45,624 nucleotides of DNA, from positions 1 through 45,624 of the IMG/VR virus record IMGVR_UViG_3300020472_000054, one strand, 5' to 3'. Source of the DNA: a virus. The position numbers and the translations under genes were made by a program. The notes under the pieces were generated by a model that ran no database searches, was not told the DNA's origin, and saw only the letters and a program-made list of their open reading frames with translations. Shown here in pieces: positions 21,601-30,600 of this stretch. Numbering within the stretch: position 1 is the stretch's first letter; each line of letters opens with the position of its first letter.

Positions 21601-23535
21601 ACCTGCAGGACCAACATTACATGTGATAGTTGTTGCACCTACACCAGTAATTGCTATATCAGTTTTATTATATACTGGGTCTGTAGTTCTGGGGTATGTG
21701 TGAGATGTGGCGTGATCATCCTTAGAACAGGTAAAACTTAATTTTCCTGCATTTATTTTTAATGTGTTTGAAGTTGTATAACTATGGGATCCAATTGATA
21801 ATACCAACTCTCCTGAATTAGGATTATATGTAGCACCATTTACGTCTTTATTAACACTGCCCTGAGTTATTGTAATTGCAGCAGTTGAATTACCACCATT
21901 GTAAATATGGGTATCATAAACTTGACTACCATGAGCAGTAACAGTTGTTATTCCATCAGATGGAGTCTGATTAATGTATGAAACTGTTTTTGGAATATAA
22001 TATCCTGTTCCACCATTAGTAATGGTTAGGGAGGTTATAATTCCAGCCTCTGCCTTCTCTACTACACCACCAGTAACGTAATTATGTTGGAAAGTAGTAA
22101 TACCAACAAAACAAGCGAATGTATTAGCTGTTGTTTTAAGAACATCGAAACCAACTATGTTTCGACCCTCCATGATACCAGTATCAATACCAGATCTAAC
22201 AAGTCCACCACTAACATAAGTTAGAGGTTGAGTTCCTACTCCTGCAAATACTCTTACTTCATTTGCATTATCGTTATTAACAATTGGATATCCATCTTCC
22301 CTAAACAAGAACGTACTGATACCATCAGTGACTTGAACTTGTGTTACTAAAATACTCTTTGATTGATTAGTTGCAGTACCAAGATAATGTCCAGCAGTTG
22401 CTCTTATACTTGCAATACCAGTAATATAATCATATCCAAAGAAAGCTATATTTCTATTAGCAGATAAAGGAGTAAAGGTAAATCCAGCACCAGTAATCCT
22501 TACCCTGTCATCTACTTCCAAATTATGAGCAGATCCAGTTGTAAATGTACAAATACCAGCAATATGGTTATAATCTGCAGTAGTTATGGCTACAGTTGAA
22601 CCTGCATTAGTACCCAAATTTGCTGTTATTACAGCACCACTTCCTTGACCAGATCTAATATATGTCTCTGGAGAAGATCTGTATCCTGCACCCTTTCCAG
22701 TTAATTGAATATGTTCTACAGCTCCAGTAGAACCTATACCAATAACACCAGCAGCCTTTATTGGAGCATAATATCCAGAACCAGTTTGTAATCCAACTTT
22801 AACTATTCTTCCAGCTCTTGGTACACCACTTAAAAAGTTAAGTTTATTATTTGAACTATTAACAACTTCAAAGTCTGCGCCAGGAGTCTGTACAACATTG
22901 TTAATGAGTACAAATGGGTTATTATTAAGATCTACACCACTATTAACATCATTATAGAGTGCAGTTACTATACCTAAATTTTCAGTTAAAGTAAATTGAG
23001 TTCCTGCAAGACCAGTAAACTCAAGAGCAATATCGTCAAGTACTAAATTCTTATCTTCAGGTTCAAATGGGTCTAATTTTCTCGAAAATAATCTACCAGA
23101 GAAAGTTGATCCAGTTTCTAATCCAACAGGTCCTAATTTTCCAAAAGGAGCATCTGTAAAGTAAATATTATCATCTTTAATATTATAATCACCAGTAAAT
23201 ACAGAGTTTGCAGCACTTACTGTATGACTGGTTGCTATTGAACCGAATGCTCCACGTTCTACAACAACATCAGATGCAGTTGTGGTACTAAAAACAGGGT
23301 AATATCCTATACCTTCTTTGAATATAACAATAGAACCAATTGTTCCTACACCAGTAATAACTGGAAAGAAAACTCCCTCTGTTGTAGGGGTTACTGTTCC
23401 ATCAATTTCTATTTTAGGAGGATCCGTTACAGCGTAACCAGCACCACCTTCCAATACCTCTATTTTTTCGACTCCGTAGTCAGAATTAAAATAAGGTCTT
23501 AGAAGAGCTCCAGATCCAGGCGTAGTCCTTGGCAT
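12628..23535 (-). CDS. Giant repeat-containing virion structural protein, 3,635 aa
   Basis: The largest gene of the window lies between the gp9/gp10-like gene and gp8. From the N-terminus: Gly-rich beta repeats of the type GGAGYAVTDPPKIEI; residues of about 590-2560 with 18 copies of a unit centred on FxCxxDxxxxxHxYPRxxDP and ending in a VGxST strand, mixed with eleven GGxYxHxF segments; residues of about 2650-3080 with generic beta sequence; residues of about 3080-3360 with at least six blades of a BNR/Ycf48-like propeller (WVAVGVAGSIFTA, YLAVGNGGAIIASNDGNIW, FITVGDNGTIGVSSDKNYW); then a Gly-rich end. No enzyme signature was recognised. It is plausibly a long fiber, whisker or baseplate spike that touches the host, an inference from repeats and position. 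The ATG at 23535 follows the preceding stop by about 13 bases. Confidence 0.85.
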   Translation of the reverse strand: MPRTTPGSGALLRPYFNSDYGVEKIEVLEGGAGYAVTDPPKIEIDGTVTPTTEGVFFPVITGVGTIGSIVIFKEGIGYYPVFSTTTASDVVVERGAFGSIATSHTVSAANSVFTGDYNIKDDNIYFTDAPFGKLGPVGLETGSTFSGRLFSRKLDPFEPEDKNLVLDDIALEFTGLAGTQFTLTENLGIVTALYNDVNSGVDLNNNPFVLINNVVQTPGADFEVVNSSNNKLNFLSGVPRAGRIVKVGLQTGSGYYAPIKAAGVIGIGSTGAVEHIQLTGKGAGYRSSPETYIRSGQGSGAVITANLGTNAGSTVAITTADYNHIAGICTFTTGSAHNLEVDDRVRITGAGFTFTPLSANRNIAFFGYDYITGIASIRATAGHYLGTATNQSKSILVTQVQVTDGISTFLFREDGYPIVNNDNANEVRVFAGVGTQPLTYVSGGLVRSGIDTGIMEGRNIVGFDVLKTTANTFACFVGITTFQHNYVTGGVVEKAEAGIITSLTITNGGTGYYIPKTVSYINQTPSDGITTVTAHGSQVYDTHIYNGGNSTAAITITQGSVNKDVNGATYNPNSGELVLSIGSHSYTTSNTLKINAGKLSFTCSKDDHATSHTYPRTTDPVYNKTDIAITGVGATTITCNVGPAGGVNIASLTYDSVSGVATITPGSAHGLTATSVVRLAGIAFSTGIGDITFPSDVQRFYSVTGFAGTAFTVNIGAAMTTTGIHTAQAGIGSFIHFEGHGLKTDDFVQVTGTAVTFASSPAVPVSRVIYDNTSGIATVLTNKNHNLTEDDCVVLSGIAFTCDYEPRIGVSSAEYSNTTGVMTVTTAANHGYKVGKDIVLAGLGFTCQLDNGAKTHYYPRRKSSTYDTSVPILSITSNTITADVGYAAPQDQFSHTFKSALAGGVVLGGEYTHKFINANDGALLTGGAFDHKFITASAGALFNGGGYAHTHTSSQTDVIRIGGNYNHTFVSANADCVEIVGGGTTTPTTADYNASTGDLTLTVPNHGLSGPSAHTVTTSRYNAIVGIVTLTIPSHGFANGDKIKVLDNSIGFKCSMDGYGSTHTYPRSTDPISNEWMQISNKTTDTFEIFVGTSPLVNFTVTDAKYTPSVGIMTMTIGTHDLKAGTSIKIANSSLNFKCSMDGKTATKTYPRTTDPYYDTALSIVSVGATTIAVNVGVSTIVTQTPVFAHYTPSVGVLTCVLNTVNHGITVGDSVRFKELSLGFTCLKDANSTNHFYPRPGDPFHDTAVVVTGVAGTMFTCNVGLTTAGDYIHSFIPNQGITVDSVYTGGDYDHEFVGVSTDAVISGGVYDHTFESATSSGVLREVQKVKIAKGSVSFKCAKDNYATVHAYPRSSDPVFNTNIGITTQTTNTFTVRVGVSTIQNRSITTCGYDPLTGELVLNVGAGHSYTSQTSHTITDAVFTPSTGVLEPTIAGHGFVSGDYVNFGTGSVSFKCAEDNYATPHAYPRSSDPYANRWLSIYNVGINTFSVFVGVSSNTTTHQFFVGLANGLKKATDTVGINTGSISFTCARDAHATEHAYPRPSDPYGGNASIGIAATTANTITLNVGISTIESRNISTSTYTPSTGELVLTSPRISDNLQAASLHTVSSANYNGIVGIMTCTLNDHGFVNGDRVKFDKNSIEFRCSMDGKKSVHKYPRQSDPTMSKWLPIFGVTEDTFNVNVGVSTIVTYSPTAGSYDPNTGLMTVTIGSHTIKKGQGVKLKTRAFKFTCGQDNHATNHFYPRATAIGGPDPAYNTSVKVIATGSTTITLDVGTASNKSEHIFISSSADSIISGGAYDHEFFASKSNGLSKANGTVGITTNGLTFTCSQDDHSTNHTYPRTSDPVHNVELGIKTTTTNSVTIQVGVTTQVPINVTNASYAPATGIVELTTDTAHGLSNGLSVGIGTSSLNYTCAMDNHGSEHQYPRPGYAHTFVSATSGVIIDGGDYAHTFVSAAAALNAYTGGDYAHKFISADTDCVTSGSWSGTRKTPTYATYAASTGLLVLTFGSAHGLIAGTNTVGIATGGITFTCARDNYLTEHAYPRTTDPINSLTNVAIAATTPTTLTVNVGISTIVNLGVTTATYTASTGVFEMTVPAGHGLLAQQQATATAAIYNPVAGIMTVTSAGHGFVNGDRVKIVEGGITFKCAMDNNTTNHAYPRRTDPTFNKWLPITNATTDTFAIEVGKSPKVSFTPTNALYTPQTGIMTVTVGPHNLRPGTSVRLLQQGFIFKCAQDNYISVHSYPRANGQGGATGDDPALNAALGIKSVTAETFTIDVGVSTNLTTHLFENAANDAVTTGGDYAHTFVSATSNGIKKAVDTIGIATNSITMTCARDAHATQHTYPRPADPIHNIEVGIAATTATTITVSCGISTISYKTPTGAFYNGSNGDLELTLPGHDYVVGDNANIGIATSGLVFTCAIDGHATQHSYPRTTDPYHNKITTIKSVVPDKITVNVGESGLDDPAHNKKLTVASASANTLQVNVGTTTAVGYNISTANYSESLGIMTMTVGAGHSFTPGTNFKYLQGAITFTCDKDGHTQEHAYPKKGDPYFFGSKVNRVISNTQIETQVGVSTVVTHFIGGGTIQGAIIAPREFNNSISGSDYASGGTFVDKIISNKEFTCNVGISTCVHHYNRGGDLFEGKRVTSSTGIGYGGVDVLESIDNANFRTNLGLTTEFANFKRGGRIDKPIFLDIHEPDPYFNLPLEYTPGSTGIGTNAVAGLRVNVDGNIGEFDLIEEGVAYKVDDVLTVAGLSTDVRVGVLTEFQLKVVELENDDFSAFYMGQFILFDNIASFFNSTRRKFTLSVTVGGTTEILSLKTPPGSDMDITNNIFIYINDILQTPGESYIFKGSRVIFSEAPKANSKCSIFYFRGSKRDVETIEPPLTVKAGDEVQIKENKINLFDNDQFERTGKRIVASDVLETFAYDSIGIDTAPTAERPLTWEKQKRDKVVSGVLISKARPSLTAKVLPTTRIIRNIGQSDNVIWVNNAYPIFSDIDLLTQAERNVQIFEDYDISPGILTSMVSTSSSISSLTISYAGAGYQYLNTPVVSISNAQIERKDIIKDWRFDAISGVTDTVEWKAFTKEEPIVAVGSSARYINTKSGTFWERGSIGFGGTVTFTSCGIGWTYADPQDKYVVAAGEYGKIARSLGVGNSMSSWTPITLKEERQIPALNLTVIYDSTYAGTFNDVVYDGSRDTWVAVGVAGSIFTAVGVKSDTFFSKYSNTPQTLNAIVYAQSEYLAVGNGGAIIASNDGNIWSPKTSNTNYNLQDIIYDGNRFITVGDNGTIGVSSDKNYWQPWSQQQYNNAIHPATFDFKKLKYIDGLYIGISTVGSLYYSFDLVNWNARPVNHSNQIRDLVDTTFGESRGRRVLAVGTGTTQFYADPIINRATANANVTAGVITSITITDGGFGYRVGSSPPAIVEPDKTKREDVLSFRTKGDYGTIVGINTWLPGIGATTPPRLTFTLKSDFNDNTNLGYGYSSLNQLGINYSQLQKDDYFIVYDSPCVVGHALTGITTAIGGYSNYPANKVGIISAGDNLGGIFRVEQVTPGDTVSGLVTVTCAFQPGPNNNSDIQVGIGSTSILIDTFYGKYTWGQIYGYQNRGAGTPNEFFVNPDNGLTGLSTAAVVSRLKPLT
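15880..21770 (-). repeat. Protein-level repeat array: 18 C-D-H-YPR-DP units plus GGxYxHxF units
   Basis: Within the 3,635-aa protein the unit (I/L)xFxCxxDxxxxxHxYPRxxDP recurs 18 times. Examples are SFTCARDAHATEHAYPRPSD and NFKCSMDGKTATKTYPRTTD. Each is followed 25-30 residues later by a strand ending NVGVST. Spacing between units varies from about 60 to 140 residues. A second unit, GGDYAHTFVSA-like, appears eleven times, often in tandem pairs. Cys, Asp and Tyr-Pro-Arg are the best kept positions and the His is kept in nearly all copies. Copies are diverged, so this is an old expansion with possible recombination rather than a recent tandem duplication. Boundaries are approximate. Confidence 0.85.
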
Positions 23536-23548
23536 TTATTACGTCCTA

Positions 23549-24571
23549 TCAAAGAATATTAAGAGAACTACTGCAATATACTCTGGTAGATCCAGTACTA
23601 TCTCGGATAATACTAAATGTCAAGATATCTTCATTACTTGTGGATGGAGGCGGATTACCACCAACCCATCTAACTCCACCAGAAATTGAAATACCGTTCA
23701 CTTTAACTGCATCCCCGTAAGTAGATCCTGCACCTGCATTATTTACGAGGGTAACTGTAGTAGCCTTACTATTTAACGCAGTTACGTTAGTGAAGTCCCA
23801 AGTAACAACTGAAGTTGATAATCCGCCAAGATGAACAGATCCTTTTGATGCATCTACTGTAAGGGTTCCACCTATAGCAGTTAATGAAGTATTCCAATCA
23901 CCCCAAACTTTTTCGGTGATATCACCATTAAGATGTGTAGTTCCAGTTAAGGTAGTAATACCAAGTATTTTTACATCACCAGAAACATCTAATCTTGATG
24001 ATGGAGCAGTAGATCCTATACCACAAAATGCTTTATTCGTAATAACGAATGATTCTAATGGTGTTACTAACTCATTAGAAGATATCCGTAATCCATGTGC
24101 ATTACCTTTAGCAATTCCCCATATAGCAGGTCTCTCATTAGAGAATGTTGCAACTTGCAATTGAGATGTAGGAAGTGAAGTTCCTATGCCAACCATACCA
24201 TCAGATTTAATCCTAAACATGGTTGTTGCATAACCAACCTCTATAGGACCATCTGTGATTGCACCTGGCTGTTGTATTGTAATTTTACCAATATCAGCAT
24301 AACTTGAAGTTACAACACCAGTCGTGTTGATCATTGGGTTTCCAGTCAGTCCATAAGCGAATTCAGACGTAACTGACGTTGATGCAGTTCCACTATTAGT
24401 TGAATATCCTGCAGTACTGGCATATGATACAAAACTGATTAAATTATCTCCATCCCCAAAGATGGTGTAAACATCCTCAAAATTAGAGTTAATCTTAAGG
24501 GTTCCAGCAAGTAGGGTATCCCCCGTGCCGTCATTAGGAGCAGATCCAGTGTTTATACCTTGTCGTGCCAT
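23549..24571 (-). CDS. gp9/gp10-like baseplate-fiber connector domain on a fiber protein, 340 aa
   Basis: Residues 5-45 (INTGSAPNDGTGDTLLAGTL, KINSNFEDVYTIFGDGDN) match the N-terminal segment shared by T4 gp9 (STGDILFDGGNKINSDFNAI) and gp10 (DDGTGDYLRKGGIKINENFD), a trimeric coiled-coil attachment module. The middle carries fiber repeats with the 'GIGT.xPxxxLxV' signature (VGIGTSLPTSQLQV, CGIGSTAPSSRLDVSGDVKI). The C-terminus (VRWVGGNPPPSTSNEDILTF) is a motif common at the end of marine phage fiber proteins. It probably plugs into the baseplate and presents a fiber-like tail, in the position of gp9/gp10. A perfect late promoter precedes the gene. I did not assign a T4 gene number because the match is to a domain shared by two genes. 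Confidence 0.8.
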   Translation of the reverse strand: MARQGINTGSAPNDGTGDTLLAGTLKINSNFEDVYTIFGDGDNLISFVSYASTAGYSTNSGTASTSVTSEFAYGLTGNPMINTTGVVTSSYADIGKITIQQPGAITDGPIEVGYATTMFRIKSDGMVGIGTSLPTSQLQVATFSNERPAIWGIAKGNAHGLRISSNELVTPLESFVITNKAFCGIGSTAPSSRLDVSGDVKILGITTLTGTTHLNGDITEKVWGDWNTSLTAIGGTLTVDASKGSVHLGGLSTSVVTWDFTNVTALNSKATTVTLVNNAGAGSTYGDAVKVNGISISGGVRWVGGNPPPSTSNEDILTFSIIRDSTGSTRVYCSSSLNIL

Positions 24572-24592
24572 TACTATCTACTGGTTTTTCTT

Positions 24593-24600
24593 TATTTATA
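24593..24600 (-). promoter_or_regulatory. T4-type late promoter CTATAAATA
   Basis: TATAAATA on the minus strand, 22 bases before the ATG of the 340-aa gp9/gp10-like gene and directly after the stop region of the 2,997-aa gene. The leader continues AAGAAAAACCAGTAGATAG. Confidence 0.75.
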
Positions 24601-24601
24601 G

Positions 24602-27600
24602 TTAATATGGAGGGTTGTCATCGTGAGTCGCTAATGTTGATCCCATACGAACAACTGAAGAGTTCATTCTCTTCGTGTCATAATAGAAATTATTATCGAC
24701 TGTATTTTCGGCATTTGCATACCTTGTCTTCACAAATGTAGTGTCACCAATGGATTTCACTTTAATCAATTCCTCATCAACCTTGATGATATCTCCTTGA
24801 GTTAAAGATCCAATTCCAGATGATATAATTATTCCTTGATCAATCTTAGAAATTTGTGAACCGATTCCAACTGATAACTTCTTATTCTTGATTGGAGTCT
24901 GAATAATGTTATCGATCATAATAAGAGCATTCAGATTAGGTTCTGCATACTTAAGAATATGCGTTCCTGTTCCCAATCCAACAAAATCAAGAGGTAATCC
25001 AGTCGATAGACCAGATAATCTAAATGTAGTGTCATCAATCTTCTGTATGAAGACTCTTTCTGGAATAGCTGTTCCACCAAGTTCTATTGGTGTTACAGAA
25101 ATGTTATCTGCTGGAGTAGCACCACCAATATAAGTTCCTGCAATAGAAATTGTATTTGTAGTAGCATATCCAGATCCACCAGCAACAACATCAACTTGAG
25201 AGATGTCTAAATTAGTATCTCTCCAAACATTAAATCTTGCACCAGTTCCAGCACCATCATTTGTAGATGGAACATTAGAATATGTTGTTAATATACCAAC
25301 TCTTGTACCCGTAACAGCGGTTACTGGGAAGGTTATATTGTTAGCAGCAGTTGCACCACCAAGATATGTTCCAGCAATACTTACATTATCACCAACAAAG
25401 TATCCACCACCACCTTTAATAAGAGTAACAGCAGTAGAAATTGGTTGTCCTGTGGACTGGTTGTAATCAATCTTGACTTGGAACCTTGCCTCAGTACCTC
25501 TTGTTGAAATGCCAGGCAAACCACCATCTGGACTACCAAATCCAAATATCTTATAGACTACAATTGGGTTAGCAGTTGTACTTACACCTGTTACTGGGCC
25601 AGGTATCTGGTTATTATAACCATTCTCATACATTGCACTACCACCATAACCAGAGTGAGCAACAGACATAACAATGTCTTTTGTTCCACTTAAATGAGAA
25701 GTTGTAGCAATACCAACACCATCACCACCCTGTTTATCATAAATTAACTCTTGTCCAGATTGGAAGTTATGACCAATGATTTTAATGCTATTATTTGTTA
25801 CACTAACAACACTTGAATCAGAAGAATCAAATGACTGTTTGAATATAGTTTTAGTATCAGATGTTAATTGGAATTTAGTATTTCCAACTAAAGTACCAGT
25901 TCTATCATGTTTTCCATCAAAACCACCAGAGATATCATCTATTTTAAGAACCTTATTGGTCTTATTAAGAATATAACTCTTAATTGGTCTTCCTTCTGGG
26001 AAGAATATCCTTTGTACAGATCCGTCTGGATGCATATCATCCTCAGTAACCATACAGAAATTCTGTTTGTTACCCATGAATATATCGTTATCGATATTGA
26101 TAAGTAAGTCAACTTTAGTGTCAACTGTCTTAACTTTCATGTTATTGGATTTAGCAATACCAACAGTAACTAAATCAAGTGCATCAACATCTTTTTTGGA
26201 ATCACTTTCAATCTTAAGATCAGAGAATTCAAGGAATCCTGATGGATGAAGAATAGATCTTACAGACTCTTTCCACTTATCATATGGAAGGTCACTCTTA
26301 ATAGAATATGAGAACTTCTGATAATAGAAGTTATCTGATATTCTTTGACTGAAATCGTTAAGAATACCAAAATTCATATCATTCTTAGAGACCTTATTTC
26401 TGGTAACTCCAAGTTTAGTTGAAACTGTAAATCTGTTTACATCTCTAACATTTCCTTCTAATTCAGAAACCTCTCCAGTCAATGTATCTCCAGATCTCAA
26501 TATACCAGTAGTATCTCTTAATCTAAGTTGATTTAATCGAGGATCCCAACCATTTTCAGCAACATATCCTTCAAACTTAGTAGATGTGACTCTTTCACCA
26601 GAAAGATACTTACCATCATCGATAAGTTTCATATTAAACTTAGCCATATCGTTGTAATTAACGATATAACCCAAAGTAAAGTCATCATCATAAGAACCAA
26701 GAGTTACAGTAGAAATTCCTGTAACACTTGCCATACTATAAGTGACTGTGTAATTGGTACTATTAATACCTGTTACTGGGAAGAAATTATAATCAAAAAC
26801 TTCGGAGTTGAAGTTAAATTCACCAGCAGATTGTGAAGCTGGTTTTATTCTACATCCTTCAACAAATACCATGTCACCAATTTTAAATGGGAAGGTAATA
26901 GATGTTGAAGCAAACCCAGAAGTAATTGGTTTGTTGAACTGCGGATCAAGAAGTAATTCTATAGTAACATCAGTACCAGAATGTGATATAGCATCTATAT
27001 CATATCCATTAGAGTTCTTTGTAGTAATGATGCTTAGTGGTTCATTAAATTCAAAAGCATTTTGAACAACTTCTACACTATCAACTGCACCACCAACAAC
27101 ATGAGAAGCAATCTTAACATTCTTATTACCACGAACAGTAACAGTAGGTGGTTGTGTATAATTTCTACCACCATCAATTACATCAATGGTATCAATTCTT
27201 GCAATTCCATTAATATCTGCAATAGCAGGAACACTCAAGAAAGGTAAGAGAGTTGGGTCAGTTGGATAATCAAACCCATCCTTAACTCTATCTAAATTAT
27301 CAACTTCACCAATATCTGTAGAATATACTTTAACTACACCATCTTTACCTTCACTACTTGCAAATCCAACTACTCTTGGTAAGATACGATATCCTTTGCC
27401 AGGGAAATTAATCTTAGTTTTAGCTATTGGGCCGTTAGCAGTAAGAGAATCTGTTCTATAAGTTATGGTACTTACACCAGCTCTTGAAACAAGCATCTGT
27501 GGTGAAGTAGGTCTATCCTTAAGATTAAAGGTAAACTCTTTATCTCCTGCTCTAAGAACCGTATGTTGTGTTCTAATAACTATCTCATTAAATGTGATGT

Positions 27601-30600
27601 TATTTCTACCAATAACTTCCTTATCAGAAATATTATATAACTTTCTTGTATCTGATGGAACAACTGGTGTTAAACTATAATAACTCTTTCTTGGATAATC
27701 AGTATTTGATCTAATAGTAACTGTGGCCGCAGCAGTGCCAGGAGTACCACTTCTTGTAATGTTAAATCCAAGTTCAGAATCACCATCCACATCCAATCTT
27801 GAAACAAAATCAATATCTTCAAAGAAATCCAATCTCATATCTTGAAGAGTCGTATCTGATACATCAAATGATATAAGATTTCCTGTAGTAAAGTTTAATG
27901 CAGGATTAATTCTTGCAAGATAATATGTACCAGTAGCAACCGATGTAATTGTTACAATCTTAGCATCTTTAACATCTGATTTATGCTTACAAAGTTTAAT
28001 GTTAACTGGATCTTCTCTCAATATGAAATATGTCTCATTATCTACCAATCCAGCAATCGTATTTCCATTAGCGTAATAAACAACTTTATCACCGTTTTGG
28101 AAGGTATCATTAGTAATTGCAATGGCAGTTAAATCTGCAGTAACCTCTGCTTGTGTAAAGGAAACCTTTTCAGTAGTAATCTTTGCTAATACTGGATCAT
28201 AACGTAAAACAACTTCTTCCGTTTCTGTAGGTATAACATCAAGTGTAATAACATCATTACTCTGAAGATTGTGATTAGTCTTAGTAACAACTCTACCAAA
28301 GAACCTTTCAACTGTACTATTAACTCTTGGGAACGTAGTTCTTAATGAATGTGCGATTCCAACTACAGATGATAGATTATAGAACCATACTGCATCAGAA
28401 GCAGACGGGAATCCAACAGTAGATAATCCAAGACGATCTTTCCCTAAATTTACAGCATATAATTCTCTTTCATCACCAAACCATTCAGTACCGATACCTG
28501 AAGTAGAACCAGCCCCTGTAGGACTCCAAACAAGAGATGATCCACCAACACCTACATTATAGATCAATTTTTGACCAGTAAAGTAAGTATGACCTGGCAA
28601 GTAGAGAGATCTCTCTTCTACAAACCTATTTTCGATGGTTTCTGTCAATGCAGTAGCAAGACCAGTAGAAACTATCCTATAATGAGTTCCTGTTGATCCA
28701 ACACCGACTGTTTCAGTAGGATTGAAGAATTTAGTGTAATTTTGGAAAGAAAGGTAACTAACATTTTGATTACCTAAATCAAATGAGAATTTAGTCGGTT
28801 TTAGAACAATATTATCAGTTCCTGCTGCATGAGTTACTGCAATACCAACATAATACTCTCTATTAACTCTTAATCTCGAAAACTTGGTATCTACCTCAAT
28901 AACCGTCATAGTTTCGGTTCCAATACCAATAACATCACTTACATTGAATCCTCTTGTATCAGTTACGTCAATATAAGTCGTTATACCAGTAGATGAGACA
29001 TTAGCAAGATTAGTAGATAAACCAACTGCTCTTGTTAAAACTTCTACTTTTTGTTGTCCATTAAATGGAGTAAATTGTGATGTAGAGATACCAGAAAGGT
29101 AAACAATCTCTCCATTAGCAATTTCATGTGGAATTGTCGATATAGCAACAATTTTGTTGTTCTCCAACATCAAATCGGTACTAACAAAAGTAGTTACACC
29201 AATTTGTAGAGTACTGACCTCTTCTCCAAGAACTTCCGAAACAACAATATTAGTACCAGTACCATCAGTACCACTATTATCTAATTTTAGACTATCATTA
29301 ACTTTATATCCAGTTCCTCTTGCAAAAATGGTTACAGAAGAAATACCAGAGGTTTTAGTCTTAGTAACATCAAATGATTGTTTGTAATTATCATCAACTT
29401 TGTCAATTAGGTCATAATCGGAGTTTCCGTATGACAAATAGTATGGACCAATGTTTCTTGTGAACTGTTTAGCAATAAGATCAGAATCTTGGTTAAAGAA
29501 GGTAATGAAATTCTCTTCAATTGGAAGATCCTTGAACCTTGTTCCCATAATGTATGGATACTTAGGTTCAGCAACTCCACTTGAGTCAACATCGATACTA
29601 TAGAAGTATGCATATGTTCCATCAGGGAATTGAGGAGTAATACAGTATCTTCCACCATATTCATCCAAATCACCAGAGTTATCAAACATGTAATCGTTAA
29701 TAAACGATCCCAAAGAGTACCCAGGCGGTCTCAGACCGACCTTAGACGTATTATCGAGAATATATCCACTCTTAAGTCTTACAACACTACCACCAGTCGG
29801 TGATTGATAACCATAAGGGCCATATATGGGGTTACCATCATAAGCATATCCCAAAATAGGAGAATGGACAGCATTTGCTGATAATTCTAAGTTGCCTGGA
29901 TCAAGATTATCTCCAAGTTGATATCTCAACTTTTGTGGAGGATACATCGATATAGTTTGAAGTTGAAACTCTGGGTTATTACTTGGTTTGATTAAAATAG
30001 AGTCTTCTCTACTAATAATATCTTCATTCTTGTCAACTTGGTTAATTTTCCACTCACGAACGTCAGCAATGAACTTTGCAGAAATACCTCTGTTCTGTAA
30101 TGTTAAAGTTGTATCACTTGACCCATATCCTACACCACCATCAAGTATTTTTACACCAGTAATTTTATTATTAGCAATAATCGGTTGAATATCAGCAAAA
30201 CTACCTTTTGGACTATAAACTACAATATCCGAGTCTTCTCTATATCCACTACCAGCTGCAAGTATCTGAACATCAACAATAGAACCATCAATAATGATTG
30301 GTTTCAATAATGATTGGAAAACAACTGTAGAAATACCAACATCTGGTCTTCTATGGAAATCAAGAATATTTGTACATCCATATCCAATACCACCGTCTTC
30401 CAAATAGACACTTTCTATACTTCCAAGTACTTTTGGACTTAAAACAGGTTCAATAATGGTTGTAGCACCAATACCAGAAAGAGCTTCAATAGAAACAACA
30501 ATAGGTGGATACTGTATGGTATGTTTACCAGTTCCTACTCCACGTAGAGTTTGAGTTCTTTTCTTATCGTAATTTTCTGGAGTTTTTTGAGTTCCAATTC

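Noticed and set aside
15880-21770. Possible CRISPR or DNA tandem-repeat array in the 3,635-aa gene
   Set aside because: The repeats are at protein level, diverged at DNA level, of irregular spacing and inside one open frame.
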